DNA of 64,000 nt from Blastocystis hominis. Taxonomy: Eukaryota; Sar; Bigyra; Opalinata; Blastocystidae. The stretch lies in NCBI RefSeq assembly GCF_000151665.1, contig NW_013171834.1, positions 81,119 through 145,118 on the forward strand, given 5' to 3'. A program made the position numbers and the translations under genes. Below, piece after piece: positions 23,301-34,459 of the stretch. The notes under the pieces are model-generated. The model was not told the origin of the DNA, searched no databases, and was given only the letters and a program-made list of their open reading frames with translations. Within the stretch, counting starts at the first letter, position 1. Every line of letters begins with the position of its first letter.

Positions 23301-25774
23301 GGGAACAGTCCGAAGAGATACTTGCGGTAGCAGAGCGGCGTTCCCTCGATGAGCAGGTTCTTATCGAAGTTGAACAACTAGAAGGAGTGAACGAAAGCGA
23401 AAAGAGGCGAACCATCACGTCGGCTTTGTGGACCTTGGCGAGGGAGAGAACGATGTTGGTCATGTACTGACGGCCGTTCTCGCAGTCCATGCGAACGAAC
23501 TGCGGGATGTAGTTGAAGGTAGTGCCTCCGTTTTTGTGCTGCTCGCGATATTTGGGGTTGTCGATGTACGATTTGAAAAGCAAACTGCAATACTTCTGAA
23601 ACGACTCCGTGATGTAATAGCCACAATTCGCAAACGTCGTCTACCCATTACTCCCCTCTCTCTCTCTGCACACACCTGGTTCTTCTCGTACGTGATCATA
23701 TCGTTCTCCAGCGTTTCTTTGAACAATTTGCGATAATTCGTGTTCTGGTTCTTCGAGTTCTGCGTCAAAATCCTATCTCTTCACTCCCCATCGCATCGCC
23801 CACGCTCGAATGTCGTCCATATCGATTCCTTCCATCATGTCTCGGCAATACGTATCGATAATAATCTGCCCATCACATCCATTCCTCATCCTCACATCAT
23901 ACACATCATGCGCTGCAGGCATCAACTTATTCTTGCTTCGATACAGCACATACGTCTCGTTGTCGTACTGCGCCGTCTCCGGCTTCCCATCCCCCGCCGC
24001 CAGCTTCCTCCGCATCAGCAAATGCTGGTGCGTATTCCGCCGCGAATTCGGCGAGAACACGATCATATTCTTCGCGAACCCGCCCTTCCCGGGCAGCGCC
24101 AACCGCTTCTTCCTCTTCTCGTCCAGCACCGTCTTCAGCTTCATCTTGTCCTTCTTCTCCACCTCCATCAGCGCCCCGTCCCCATCATCGAACGGGTTCG
24201 CTGCACCCGTTCCCGCCGCTCGGCGCGGCCCCAGCTCGTCCGGCGCCGCCCACTCGCTCACCTTCGAGTTCAGCTCCTGCACATGGTCCAAAATCTCCTT
24301 CTGGATCTTCGCGATCCCGTTCGTCTCCTTCAGCTCCTTCGTCTCCGGCTCCGACACTTCCGGCGTGATCTCGTCCAGCGGCTCGGGCACCGCGGGGATC
24401 TCCGGCGCGCTGCGCACCGCGGAGAGCGCCGCAGGGAGCAGTCCGGGCCCGATAATGAACGCACTGGAGTCCATGTCGTCGTCCTCCTCGTCGTCCATCA
24501 TCGACTCGGTGTTGATCTCGTCCTCCCCGCGGTGAAGCGCGGCCTCGGAGCTCTGGATGGTGTCGAAGTCCATGGGGGACTTGAGCAGCTGCACCTCGCC
24601 GCGCAGCTTGTTGTCCTCGTCGATCATGTTGCGTCGGCAGTAGCGAATGTACGCGTCCGCGCCCACCGGGATCTCGTCGATCTCGTGCACGTTGTAGAGG
24701 TTGTAGAAGGTGTAGCGACTGCCGTCGCTGAAGGTGAGCGTGTCGCCGTTCATGAGCGTGAGCCAGACGTACTCCAGCCGGATGGAGTCGTTCACGAGGA
24801 CTTGCGAGGAGGAGTAGCGCCGCGCGGCGATCTCCGCCTGGTCGAACTCGATGTTCACCGTGATTTTGATGCCGTCGATGCTCACGCGCTGGTCCGCGAT
24901 CTAGAGATGACGTGGAGAGGGGACGGGCTACGACGTAGTCCGCGTTGCGCCGCCGCGCGATGCTGAAGATACGCTTGTTGACGTAGATGATGTCACGTGA
25001 TTTGTTGTCCGGAATCAGCACGGCGAAAAGCGTTGGGTACTTGCTAGGGCGTTAAAATGCGGAGTGGGGAGTACTGGTAGTACGGGTACACTTCATCTAG
25101 GGGTGAGAGCCGACATGAAAACATACCATCATCCAAGACTTCTTCCTCCGTCTTTTTTAGGCCAGAGAGCGAGGACGCGTCCTCTCCTTTCAGAACGGAG
25201 GGAGTGTCGCTCTCTTTGTCGACGCTGCCGACGGTTTTGACCTCAGTTTCGAGTTTTAGTTCGGATTCCTTTTGTTTCCCGCTCTCGGACAGATTTCCGT
25301 CCTCTTCGCTCTTCGTCTGCTTTCCCTACACGTGATCCAAGGCTCGATAACCTACTTTCTTTCCTTTCGCCTTCTTTTCGTTCCGCTTGGCTATCGTCCG
25401 CGCGGCAACACCTTCGGAGTGCTTTACCATTGCTACTTTCTTTTCTTTCTATACAAAGGTTAATTTAGATACAAGTGCGAGCAGGACGTACCTTTTCGGT
25501 TGTTTCGTTAAGAGCGCTCTTTGCCTTCCTAAACATTCACCTCCCTTCATGCAAAACCTACTTATTTGGCTTGATGGGTAAATCTTTGTCCTTTCCATGA
25601 TCAGCCTACACCATTAGTCCAGTCCGCCCCCAAAACATCTTACCACGGGCTTCTTTTCAATAGGCTGCTGCTCTTTATCAGTTGCCGTTTTACGGTGATT
25701 CTTCTTTGGAGCAGTATTATCCTTGCTGTTTTCCTAAAAATTAGTCCCTTTCTCCAGAAAGAAGATACTGTCAT
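20374..25774 (-). CDS. FHA-AAA ATPase (ATAD1/Msp1-like clade, plant At4g02480-type architecture)
   Basis: ATG 25774 (MT, then a 36-nt intron, ENSKDNTAPKKNHRK) to TAA 20374. N-terminal exons are Lys/Glu-rich and disordered. An FHA-like domain follows (YPTLFAVLIPDNKS ... IFSIARRRNADYV ... VLVND ... LTLMNGDTLTF), then a long acidic linker. A 25-nt intron (about 23777-23753) removes an apparent stop and leads to NSKNQNTNYRKL and a degenerate first ATPase region (CGYYITESFQKYC). A KSDA-repeat linker comes next, then the active AAA domain: FDDVGSLENVKAK, GPPGTGKTMLAKAL (Walker A), VIFIDEIDSLLSSR (Walker B), TNRPFDLDDAVLRRF (sensor/Arg finger). The end WNEKYGDSGSRKSDDLSYYI matches the C-terminus of plant FHA-AAA proteins. 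Such ATPases extract or remodel membrane proteins. Treating it as one gene rather than two rests on the restored frame and that architecture. Confidence 0.78.
22341..22483 (-). repeat. 12-bp coding minisatellite, (KSDA) repeat
   Basis: About eleven to twelve head-to-tail copies of CGTCCGATTTGG (plus strand), almost identical. On the minus strand in the FHA-AAA gene's frame they encode Lys-Ser-Asp-Ala repeats between NERNEKYEKRSN and GSSENAP. Other frames also stay open (TPNR; ASDL on the plus strand), which creates spurious ORFs. Confidence 0.9.
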
Positions 25775-25932
25775 AATCTTTTTTTATTCTAACGCAGAAT
25801 TCCTAATAAAATTCACTCTCCACACTGTTGGACACAGTACACCACGATCGTTGCCAACAAAAGTGCAACTTTTGAAACTGTGCTGATGGAAGAACCTCTC
25901 CTTCATTCCGTTTTCCCTCGATTCGAATTTCC

Positions 25933-25940
25933 AACAAACA
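25933..25940 (-). terminator. TGTTTGTT 3'-end motif of the surface-protein gene
   Basis: Exact motif on the minus strand about 37 nt after the stop at 25977, upstream of the FHA-AAA start. Confidence 0.6.
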
Positions 25941-25976
25941 GGGAAACAACAATAATCACAGCAATAAACAGACCTA

Positions 25977-28900
25977 TTAAACTTTCATGGTTTTCTTGGC
26001 TGGAGACGCACTACCACCCTTCTTCAACACCGCTGGCTTGTTCTTGATTCCTCCCACAGCCTTGGCACGTCTCGAAGACCGGATCACAAAGAAAAGAGCA
26101 ACGACGAGCACGATGAACAACATCACGATCAGCATCACGATCATCGAGGTCGAGAAGCACATTCCGGTGATCTTCTGCCACTCTCCGTCCTTCTCTCCCA
26201 GCAGACACGCGCACTTCTGCGTTCCCACGAAGCTTCCCTGCAGCGAGCAGTCGTAGGTCGCCACGTTGCCCACCTGCGTCGTCGGGAAGAATCCCGTGCC
26301 GATGCACACGCCCTTCCGCACCTGGATGCTCAGCACGAACATGGTCGCCGCGCGCTCGTTCTTGCCGTAGATCGTGTACGCCGTCATCGTCTGCTCCTCG
26401 ATCGGCACGCCGTGGATCTCGCCGGTCTTCGGGTCCAGCTCCAGACCCAGAGGCAGGTACACGTGCTCGTCCAGGAAGAACGACTGGATGATGTTCTTGT
26501 ACGTGGGCACTCCGGTGCTCACCTCCGTGTCCATCACGAACGTGTACGACGCCGTCGGGTACAGCAGATCCGTGGGGATCTTGTAGCGGCACTGGTCGGT
26601 CTTGGGGGGACCCAGCTTGCCGTTCGCGCACTCGCGGTAGGTGTAGCCGATGAAGCCGTCCGGGCAAACCGACGGCGAGATGCTGCCCTCCGCCACGGGG
26701 GGATAGTCGCCCTCGCCCTCGCAGTAGTTGCCCGACGCCTTGCAGTAGAGGAACAAAAACTCGTAGATCCGCGGCGTGGAGCTCGCCGTGTCGTCGATTC
26801 GGAGCTGGTAGTTGCGGTGGCCCAGCATCGACCCCACGCTCGAGAACTCCTTGCGCACGCGCTGCGTCAGCGACTCCGCGTTGGTCTGGTGCGCGAGGTT
26901 CCAGTCGTCCTCGTCCAGCTCGCGCGTGTACAGCGACCAGCCGAACGAAGAGAACGACGTGCCCGGCTGGAACGCGTAGCCGTTGAACCGCACCGGATCC
27001 TGGTTCTCGAACTGCCACTGCAGGACGAACGACTTGCTGTTGGTGAAGCTCGCGTAGGTCGTCACATCCATGTCGAACAGCGACTCCAGCTTGCCCGTGG
27101 ACAGCGAGGTCACGTTCGCGTACTCGAACGTGTTGACGATCGGAGAGCACTCCTGCGCACCGAACACGCCCGTCGCGCCGAACGCCACCGGGTCGCTCAG
27201 CTTCGCTCCCGGAGCGCGGTGGATCTCAAACCCGATCACGTTGGTCTCGCTCACGGCGCCCACCGTGGACAGCACGATGTGGAACTTCGAGACCTTGTCC
27301 GCGCTGCGCGGAGCCAGCGCCTCGGTCTCCAGGTTGAACGCGTCGGGCATGTTGAATCGCACCATGCGACGGCCATTGAAGTAGCCCACCAAACCGCCCG
27401 TGAAGCGGATGCGCACGTTCAGCACAGACACCTCGGACAGGTGCGGGATCTCGAAGGCGCGGCGCACGTAGAACGTCGCGCTCTCGCTTTTGGTGATCTC
27501 GGCGGAGATCAGCGACTTCCAGGTGGAGGTGACCTCGTAGGTCGTGTCCAGCCAGTTGGAAGGCACGCTGTCCTTCACGTTCCACACGCTCCAGGCGTCG
27601 AACTCCATCTGGAAGGGCAGGAACGAATAGAACACGGTGGTCTGCTTGGCCTTCGTGGAGCTCGTGGGCATCTGGTTCAGGTCGAAGACCAGCTCGCCGA
27701 TGTCCACGGTCAGCATGTACCCGGCCGGCGTGCTCCAGCCCGTCGTCGAGTCGTCCATCGTCTGCAGCGTGTAAATGCCGTGCGGCGCGCACGAGTCCAC
27801 GTAGAACAGGCTCGAGGACGCGGGGAGCCCGAAGAGCTCTCGATAAATGTTTCCTTCCACGCCGCGGCCCTCGAAGATCTGATAGCCGATCGTGCTGGGA
27901 CTGGAGTCCGTTCGGATCTTCACGGTGATCAGCGACTTGCCTCCGTAGCAGCGATCCACGCAGATCGACGTCACCGCGGTCGCTTCCGGTCCGTTGTAGC
28001 GATACGCGGTGATGGTGTAGTCCTGCTGGCTCGTGATCTCGCGCGGCGTGCCCATGATCACACCCGAAGGCGGGTCGATCTTCATGCCCGAGGGGAGCGC
28101 AGGCTCCACGCGGAAGTTGTAGTACAGCTCGCTGGACGGGAACTCCTCCGCCATCTCGATGTCCTTGTACACAGAAATCTCCGAATAGCTCAGCTCCGGC
28201 ACCTCGAGGTCGGTCTGCTCCGTGTAGATTCCGGCGTTGGCGAGCTTCCACGAACAGTCCTCGCCGTCGTTCTTGAAATTCACGAACTTGTATTGGTTGT
28301 AGGGCTTGTTGTTCCGCAGATAGGCCTTCTTCGTCTGGCCCACTTCCCAGTACTGCCAGCCGGTCTGCACGTCGAGCTGCGTCCACTCCGCGTCGCCGTC
28401 GTTCCGCGCGAACAGCTGGAAGCTGTTCACATGGCGGTTCGACTGGTTGTATTCCAGCGTCAGCGAGTAGCTGCCGATCCACTCGCGACGGTCGTCCTTG
28501 AACTTGATAACCGATTCGTTATCGACGCACGACGTGGAAGTACGGTACACCGTGTTCTTGTAGTTGTCGTTCCACAGATACGAGCAGGTGCCCGACATGC
28601 CGGAGCACGTGATCGTATAGTCAAACGAGCGGCTGCTCGTCGGGTCGTCCACCAAATACACCGTTGCATCGAAATCGGAGTTGGTTTGCTGCGCCGAGTT
28701 GGCCACCAGGGCGATGGCGATCGTGTTCTCACCCGCCACCAAATAGTGCTGCGCGCTCTCGCCGTCCAGCGCGTACGTCGTGACGGGCAGCGAGACTTTG
28801 TGGTAGATCGCAGAGCCGGAGTAGTAGCCGGAGGAGGTCGAGGCGTCCGAGAGATCGCCCGTGACGCGGTTCCGGAACACCTCGATTCCGTTCACATACA

Positions 28901-30960
28901 CGACACAGCCATAGAGATAGCGAATGGCGATGGTGAACGCAGAGGCGTGCTGCAAGGAGCCCACATTGAAGGTCTTCTTGTACAGCTGGATGGCGTTGGA
29001 GGAGGCGGGGAACGAGCCGCGCGCGCCCTGGCTCCATCCGTCCACGTTGGAATTGTACCACTGGCTGGGCACGGATCCCATCTTGTAGTACCACTGCTGG
29101 AGACCCTTGACGAGATAGTGCGCGTCGAAGTAGTACACCGTGGGCAGATGCAGATGGCTGTCGTAGCGGCTTCGCAGAATCTGCTCGTACTCGTTGTACT
29201 GCACCACCTTGAAGAGCTCGATGTAGGACTCGCTGTACCAGTACACCGCCGATTCCACGTCCAGCGACAGCTTGTAGCGGCCATCCGGAAGACACAGGTA
29301 CATATACTTCACTGTGTATGAGGTCTGTCCCGAGTTCGCGGGCTCGTCCAGCACCACTTCGCCCGCCTCGTTCGTGATCGTATAGCTCTCGCGCGAGGCG
29401 TTGGACTTGTACGTTCGCTTCAGCTGGATCATGTTCTGCTCGCACACTTTGGACTTGATCCGAATCGTCGCCGAGTAGCCGATTCCGCTCGTCGAGGTGA
29501 TCGTGAACTCTGTCTCCTCAAACGCCACCTGCGGCTTTCCGGAAATCTGGCAGGTCTCGCTGTCCAGCGTCACACCCTCCGGGAGCGCGGGCGAGGCCGA
29601 GCACGACGAGAATCCCTGGCTGTTGAGCATGGGGGTCACGCTCTCGAACTGAGCGTACACCTCGAACGAGTCCGGCGTGTAGCGCATCTCCGTGGGCGTG
29701 GCCAGGTTGCACACCATCAGTCGCACCTCAGGGAGCGTGTATTGGCTCGAGCCCACAGCAGTCATCAGCAGCTTGTACGTGTTGTAGTTCTTGATCGTGA
29801 AAGGAGCCGTCTTGACGAACGTGGTCAGGCTGTCGTACGACTGGCCGTCCGCGCGCAGCAGAAGGTCCTCCTCCTCGCCGCGCACTCCGTACAAAATGAA
29901 CGACGACGGGGCCGAGGAGTAATAGTTTCCAGCGAAGATCTCGAATCCGTTCACCTCCGCGAAGAGATTGGAGTAGGAGAACGTGATCGTCACGTTCTGG
30001 CCAGCGTCCGCAGAGAAAATCGTCTCGTCGTTGTAATCGTACATCGCCATGGGGTAGCCGCCGGTGGAGGCAGTCATCACTGGCACGATCGGGATTCCAT
30101 GGCACTGGTGCTGGCTCACAGTCTGACCCATGGGAGCCAGCCACGCCTCAAACTCGAGGCTCGTCATCTCCACGCCCTCCGGAAGGTGGAGCTCCACAGC
30201 GAAGGCAGGACTGTTGGAGGTGCCCCAGTCGTACGCGTTTCGCATGAAGTAGTGCTCCGAGGCGCTGAGATAGCTCTCTGTAGCGTACGTGGTGGCGTTG
30301 ATGGGTCCCTCGGGCATGTGGTCACGTGCAACTTCCGCGCCATTCACATATACGACAATTCCGTGTTGGTACAGAATCGAGAACATGTAGCCAGCAATGG
30401 GCATTCCCCACAGCTGAATTCGGAAGTACTGCGTTCCAGTGGAGGTGGGGATAATGGTTCCACCGATCGTGTTACCCCATCCCTCCGAGGAAACGGAGTT
30501 CGCATACCAGTTGTCGGGAGCGTCGTTCACACGGAACATCCAGTACGAATTTCGCTTGAGGTAATACCCGGCTTGGAATTGGACAGACTCCCAATATTGA
30601 GTGTGGAGATATCCCTTGAAGTAGGTGTTGCCGTAGGCACCACGAATCTCCACTGTCGAGCCAGGGTACCACCCATTGCAACCATTGCAGGACATATCAA
30701 TATTGTATCGTCCATTGTCATAGTTCGTGAGGCAGTACTCCATCGTCTGTGTCTGGTAGTCGACAGCGTACTGTCCATACGCCAAAACGTTTCCATTGTA
30801 GTTGACATTGAAGGTTTCTTGGTACGCCATTGCCTTGCTGTTCTTAATAATTGTGACATAGATTGAGCTGGAATCACAATCCAGAGCAAAGGTTAAACCT
30901 GGACGATTACGCAAAGAGAGTGTACTTACTGAGAAACAAAAGAAGAATTGGTAATAACAT
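25977..30960 (-). CDS. Large type-I surface protein with Ig-like (He_PIG) domains
   Basis: ATG 30960 gives the signal peptide MLLPILLLFLSGLTFA, interrupted by a 31-nt phase-1 intron (30929-30899); then a single exon of about 4.9 kb follows. The ~1,640-aa ectodomain holds three related segments. Each has a jelly-roll/galactose-binding-like block (VVYVNGAEVAR, VVYVNGIEVFR, VGYFNGRRMVR) and a putative Ig domain with the ALPEGVTLDSETCQISGKP or ALPSGMKIDPPSGVIMGTP signature. Near the C-terminus a cysteine-rich part precedes one membrane helix (MIVMLIVMLFIVLVVALFFV) and a short basic tail (KKTMKV). This is a cell-surface protein, probably for adhesion or mating/gut contact; ligand unknown. Codon use is GC-biased along the whole exon. 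A long antisense ORF inside it is a shadow. Confidence 0.84.
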
Positions 30961-31459
30961 ACTTAGCTCCTCTCAAAAAAGTGAGGAAACTGATGGACTG
31001 AAACACAATCACATACCTATTTATTCTCGGCGTGACGACATACTTCAGCAATTGTGTTTTATCCTCACTTACTTCCTCTACTCTAAAAGTGGAAAGAATA
31101 GTCATGAGAAAACATATCAAAATTGGTTGTACCTGTTTTTCCATAATTTCGTTCATGTCCCTTCTGGCTCTGTGTAGGTACTTTAGTCTGCTCCCCTGAG
31201 ATAGAGTGTGACACTCCCACACAATACAGATTGACATTCATCACTCGCGGTGAGACTACGAACCAAGCACCTTCATGCACATCCCCATTCTAATTTCTCG
31301 TAAGTCCTGCTCGTAGTTATCAGACAGAACACTATCGGTGGAATCTCAGTTTGAGAATTATACTTGAAATTAACAATAGGCAGATTCCGTCGTGCCATCC
31401 TTTATGGATTAGGCACGCAGAAGGTATTCTGTCCTAATTCGACTTGCTACTATATAAAG
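30961..31459. other. Divergent intergenic region
   Basis: 500 bp between the surface-protein start and the SERBP1-like start, which point away from each other, so both promoters should be here. No motif is recognisable beyond AT-rich stretches. Confidence 0.55.
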
Positions 31460-32389
31460 ATGGTATGTATAAACGATTGCATAAAGTGAAATTTGATTTT
31501 ATGCGTTGATGTTCTGTTTTTGCTCATTTTTGAGTAGTCTAGTGAGAATCGTTTTGCTTCCCTCTATGATGAAGAGGAGGAAGTCGCTCCTGTGGTGAAA
31601 GAAACCAAAGTCGAGAAGAAGCCCCGTGGCAACGAGAAGCGGTACGGAATAGGTGTATTTCGTGATTAGGTAGTGTGGCGAATCTCCGCCCTGGTAAGCG
31701 TGAGTTTGAGCGCCACAGTGGAACGGGTCGTGGGTAAGGATTAGTTGTGGTGGTTGATTCGTAGTCGCGAGATCCCCAAGAACGGTTCTGGCAACAGAAA
31801 CTGGGGCAACCCCAAGGATGTGAACGAGCAATTGTACACAACACTCGTTGAAACCGCTTATCTGTAGGAGAGCTGAGACGGAGCCTCTGGAGACGAGCCC
31901 TGTGGAGGAAGTGGAGGAGAAGGAGACGGAGCCCAGACCTGAGGTGTTCACCCTGGAAGAGTACGAGGCGATGCGCAAGGCGAAGCTTGGCAATCTGCCT
32001 CCCAAGAAGGCTCCTCGCACTGTGGAGGAGCCCAAGACGGAGAAGATCGAGAAGATCGAGGAGGATCTGTTTGTGGTAGGACTGGAGCGAAGGCGATGAG
32101 GCACTAGGCGGAGGGAATCAAGAAGAAGGAGCGCAAGGTGAAGGCCGAGGAGAAGCCCACCGAGGTGATCCTGAACTTCCAGGCGGTGGAGGGAACCCCC
32201 CGCAACTTCGTGCCTCGCGAACGACGCCGCTTCGAGGAGCGCCGCGAGGGAAGCGGAGAGCAGAAGAGAGAGGGACGCAATGGAGAGCGCCGCGGAGAGC
32301 GCCGCGGAGAGCGTCGCGGACAGGGACGCAACCAGCCTCGCGGCTCCAAGCTGAACCTGAAGAGTGAAGCGCTCTTCCCCAAGTTGTAA
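31460..32389 (+). CDS. SERBP1/HABP4/Stm1-like ribosome- and mRNA-binding protein
   Basis: The ATG at 31460-31462 is followed directly by an intron (31463-31536, 74 nt, unusually long here). Reading resumes SSENRFASLYDEEEEVAPVV, with further ~30-nt introns. Family blocks: KREFERHSGTGRG, REIPKNGSGNRNWGNPKD (the RHSG and NWG motifs of the HABP4/PAI-RBP1 domain) and FTLEEYEAMRK. The C-terminus is an Arg/Gly-rich stretch (NGERRGERRGERRGQGRN) ending LFPKL at TAA 32389. These proteins sit in the mRNA channel of idle ribosomes and protect them, and also bind mRNA. An intron just after the start codon is common in translation-related genes of compact genomes and may affect expression. Confidence 0.82.
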
Positions 32390-32463
32390 ATGGATGAGGC
32401 CTTTTTCACTTGACTCTTTGCTTTGGTTGGTTGGTTGATTGATTGATTGATTGATTGATGGGT

Positions 32464-32471
32464 TGTTTGTT
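32464..32471 (+). terminator. TGTTTGTT 3'-end motif of the SERBP1-like gene
   Basis: Exact motif 74 nt after the TAA, just behind a TTGA repeat. Confidence 0.6.
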
Positions 32472-32522
32472 GGAAAAGCAAGGCGAAAGGGAGTGAAAAT
32501 CGTTGATGCAGAGAGATTCGTG

Positions 32523-32750
32523 CTAATGGTTCGGAGAATAAAACGTGGAATCGAGATTGATGCCATAGTACTGAGTGCTGGACTGACAAGCAACTATGAC
32601 AAATGTTGATTGTATTCCAAAATGGTTTCGTTTCAGTACAATAAAACAATAGAGACTTGGACTATCTACAGCACAAAAATTATTCATGTTTCCAATCATT
32701 ACGTTCACAAGTCGAATGCCATTCAAACCTGACTCTGTGAACGTCTTCAT
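32523..32750 (-). CDS. Small ORF, 75 aa, possible exon
   Basis: ATG 32750 (MKTFTESGLNGIRLV) to TAG. Upstream on the same strand a hydrophobic stretch MNIILPLMLIIFC could be a first exon with a signal peptide, but no clean splice joins them. No family resemblance. Confidence 0.2.
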   Translation of the reverse strand: MKTFTESGLNGIRLVNVMIGNMNNFCAVDSPSLYCFIVLKRNHFGIQSTFVIVACQSSTQYYGINLDSTFYSPNH

Positions 32751-32995
32751 TGCATGTAATATCGTTCAGCCATACTTCTACACAGAAAATAATCAACATC
32801 AATGGTAATATTATATTCATTGCCTGTAACAAAACGGAAAAACGTTCTATGTTCTACTAGTATTCGTGTGATCTTATCATTCGACAGTGAATTCTTCGAT
32901 TTTTCAATCGAGACATACCTAATATCAAATGTTCCATAGAATTTTTAATCATTTTCTCAACTTTTTCCAAAGATATCATATTTTTCTTATCATCA

Positions 32996-34225
32996 ATGCA
33001 AACTACCAAGCTATTTACCCCTCTTAAGATCCGAGACGTCGAATTTCCGAACCGCATGGGTGTTCCGCCAATGTGCATGGTACTCTCTATTTTTTATTTT
33101 TGATACTCAGTATGGAAGCAAGGATGGATATGTGAGCGATGTGCTCATTGGTATCTATGCTGACTACGCCATGAGTGGTTTCGGAGGGATCATCCAGGAA
33201 GCCACTGCTGTCGTTCCAGAGGGACGCATTTGTGACCTGTAGCATATATTGCTTGAAGATAATCCAAAGGGATTTGGGAATCTGGAAGGATGACTTTATT
33301 CCCGGATTAAAGCGCATCGTTGACGTTGTCCACGTTTATGGAGCCAAGATCGGAATTCAAGTAAACAATCTACGATTCTTCCCACTCTAGCTCGCGCATG
33401 CCGGTCGTAAGGGATCGTGCTACTACCCCGGTGCTCCAAAGGGCCGCACGAGCATTCCTCTGGAGGATGGCGGCTGGGAAGTGGTGGGTCCCACTGCCGA
33501 GCCTTACAGCAGCGCCTACGGAACGCCCCACGCGCTCACCAAAGACGAGATCAAAGAGGTCGTCGACGCCTTCGCTGCGGGCGCTCGCCGCGCGGTCGAA
33601 GCAGGCTACGACTTCATTCAGCTGCACGGAGCGCACGGCTTCCTTCTGCACGAGTTCTTATCGCCTCTCAGCAACACGCGCACGGACGAATACGGAGGCT
33701 CCTACGAGAACCGCACGCGTCTTCTCAAGGAGGTCGTTACCGCCGTGCGAGCCGTGATTCCCGCGGGAATGCCCCTGTTTGTGCGGCTGTCGATGAGCGA
33801 CTTCGTGGAAACGAGTTCCTGGGATTTGCCCGAGGTCGAGAAGCTCTCGGTGGAGCTCACAAAGGACTTCGGCGTCGACATGATCAACTTCTCTTCCGCG
33901 GGACTGTCGCCGTTGCAGAAACTCCCGCGGGAATGGGACTTCCAGCTGACGATGGCGGAGAAGGTGAAGAAAGACACGGGTGTGGTGTGCTCAGCGGTGG
34001 GAGGCGTGGCGGACACGGCGACGGCGACGCGTGTGGTGGATGAAATGGGAATTGAAGTCGTGGAAGTGGGGAAGGCTGCGATCCGACATGCATTCAGCCC
34101 GAGAGCTGTCGCGGTGGATTTGGGAGTAGGGAAGTGGAGAGAGAGGGTGAGGTGTAGCAACCGATTCCGCCGTATAGAGAGGAGATCCGATGGGCTTCGA
34201 GAATTCCTCAACATGTGAAATATTG
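32996..34225 (+). CDS. NADH:flavin oxidoreductase / Old Yellow Enzyme (YqjM-like), stop made by polyadenylation?
   Basis: ATG 32996 gives MQTTKLFTPLKIRDVEFPNR, then introns at about 33079-33109, 33233-33270 and 33361-33390, all about 30-38 nt. FMN-barrel motifs follow: GVPPMCMYGSKDGYVSD, QLAHAGRKGSCY (HAGRK), the catalytic/FMN block DFIQLHGAHGFLLHEFLSPLSNTRTDEYGGS, and GRAAIR-like VGKAAIRHAF. These enzymes reduce activated C=C bonds of enones with NAD(P)H. After the last intron (34125-34154) the frame reads QPIPPYREEIRWASRIPQHV-KY and then has no stop before the TGTTTGTT motif at 34229-34236. The first encoded stop (TAG 34248-34250) lies beyond the motif. Cleavage after T34224 or G34225 would create UAA or UGA from the A tail. 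I therefore end the CDS at 34225; this end is inference. Confidence 0.86.
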
Positions 34226-34228
34226 GAG

Positions 34229-34236
34229 TGTTTGTT
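34229..34236 (+). terminator. TGTTTGTT motif, likely sets a poly(A)-made stop codon
   Basis: Exact motif 3 nt after the sequence AAA TAT TG in the Old Yellow Enzyme frame; no encoded in-frame stop lies upstream of it. Confidence 0.65.
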
Positions 34237-34459
34237 CCAAACCTATTTAGTTTTTTTGTCACAATAGCAAGTGGAGAGTTAGGGTTCGTTTCATTGTGGG
34301 TGAGAAAAAGCAAAATCATCCAGGTGGAAATCAGAATGGCCCAGAATGTATAATATTATTTGGAATGATTCATTATTTTAGTATATTTCTTGCATTCTTG
34401 GCTCGATTGATACATGCAATGCGAGTTTGATCGGTTCGTGCTTTACGACGGATTTTGAT

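Larger units (their letters stand above)
32390..32995. other. Intergenic region with 3'-end motif
   Basis: 600 bp after SERBP1. It has a TTGA tetranucleotide run (about 32440-32458), the TGTTTGTT motif (32464-32471) and one doubtful minus ORF (32523-32750). Confidence 0.55.

Noticed and set aside
23740-24966. 408-aa plus-strand open frame and a further 241-aa Ser-rich frame
   Set aside because: Antisense to the FHA-containing exons of the AAA gene; no domain.
26412-29321. 969-aa plus-strand open frame antisense to the surface-protein gene
   Set aside because: Codon-biased GC-rich exons leave the opposite strand open by chance; the product is an Arg/His/Val-rich string without domains, while the minus frame has signal peptide, Ig domains and a membrane anchor.
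30926-31237. 103-aa minus-strand ORF upstream of the surface-protein start
   Set aside because: It overlaps the signal-peptide exon in another frame and lacks any domain or splice partner.
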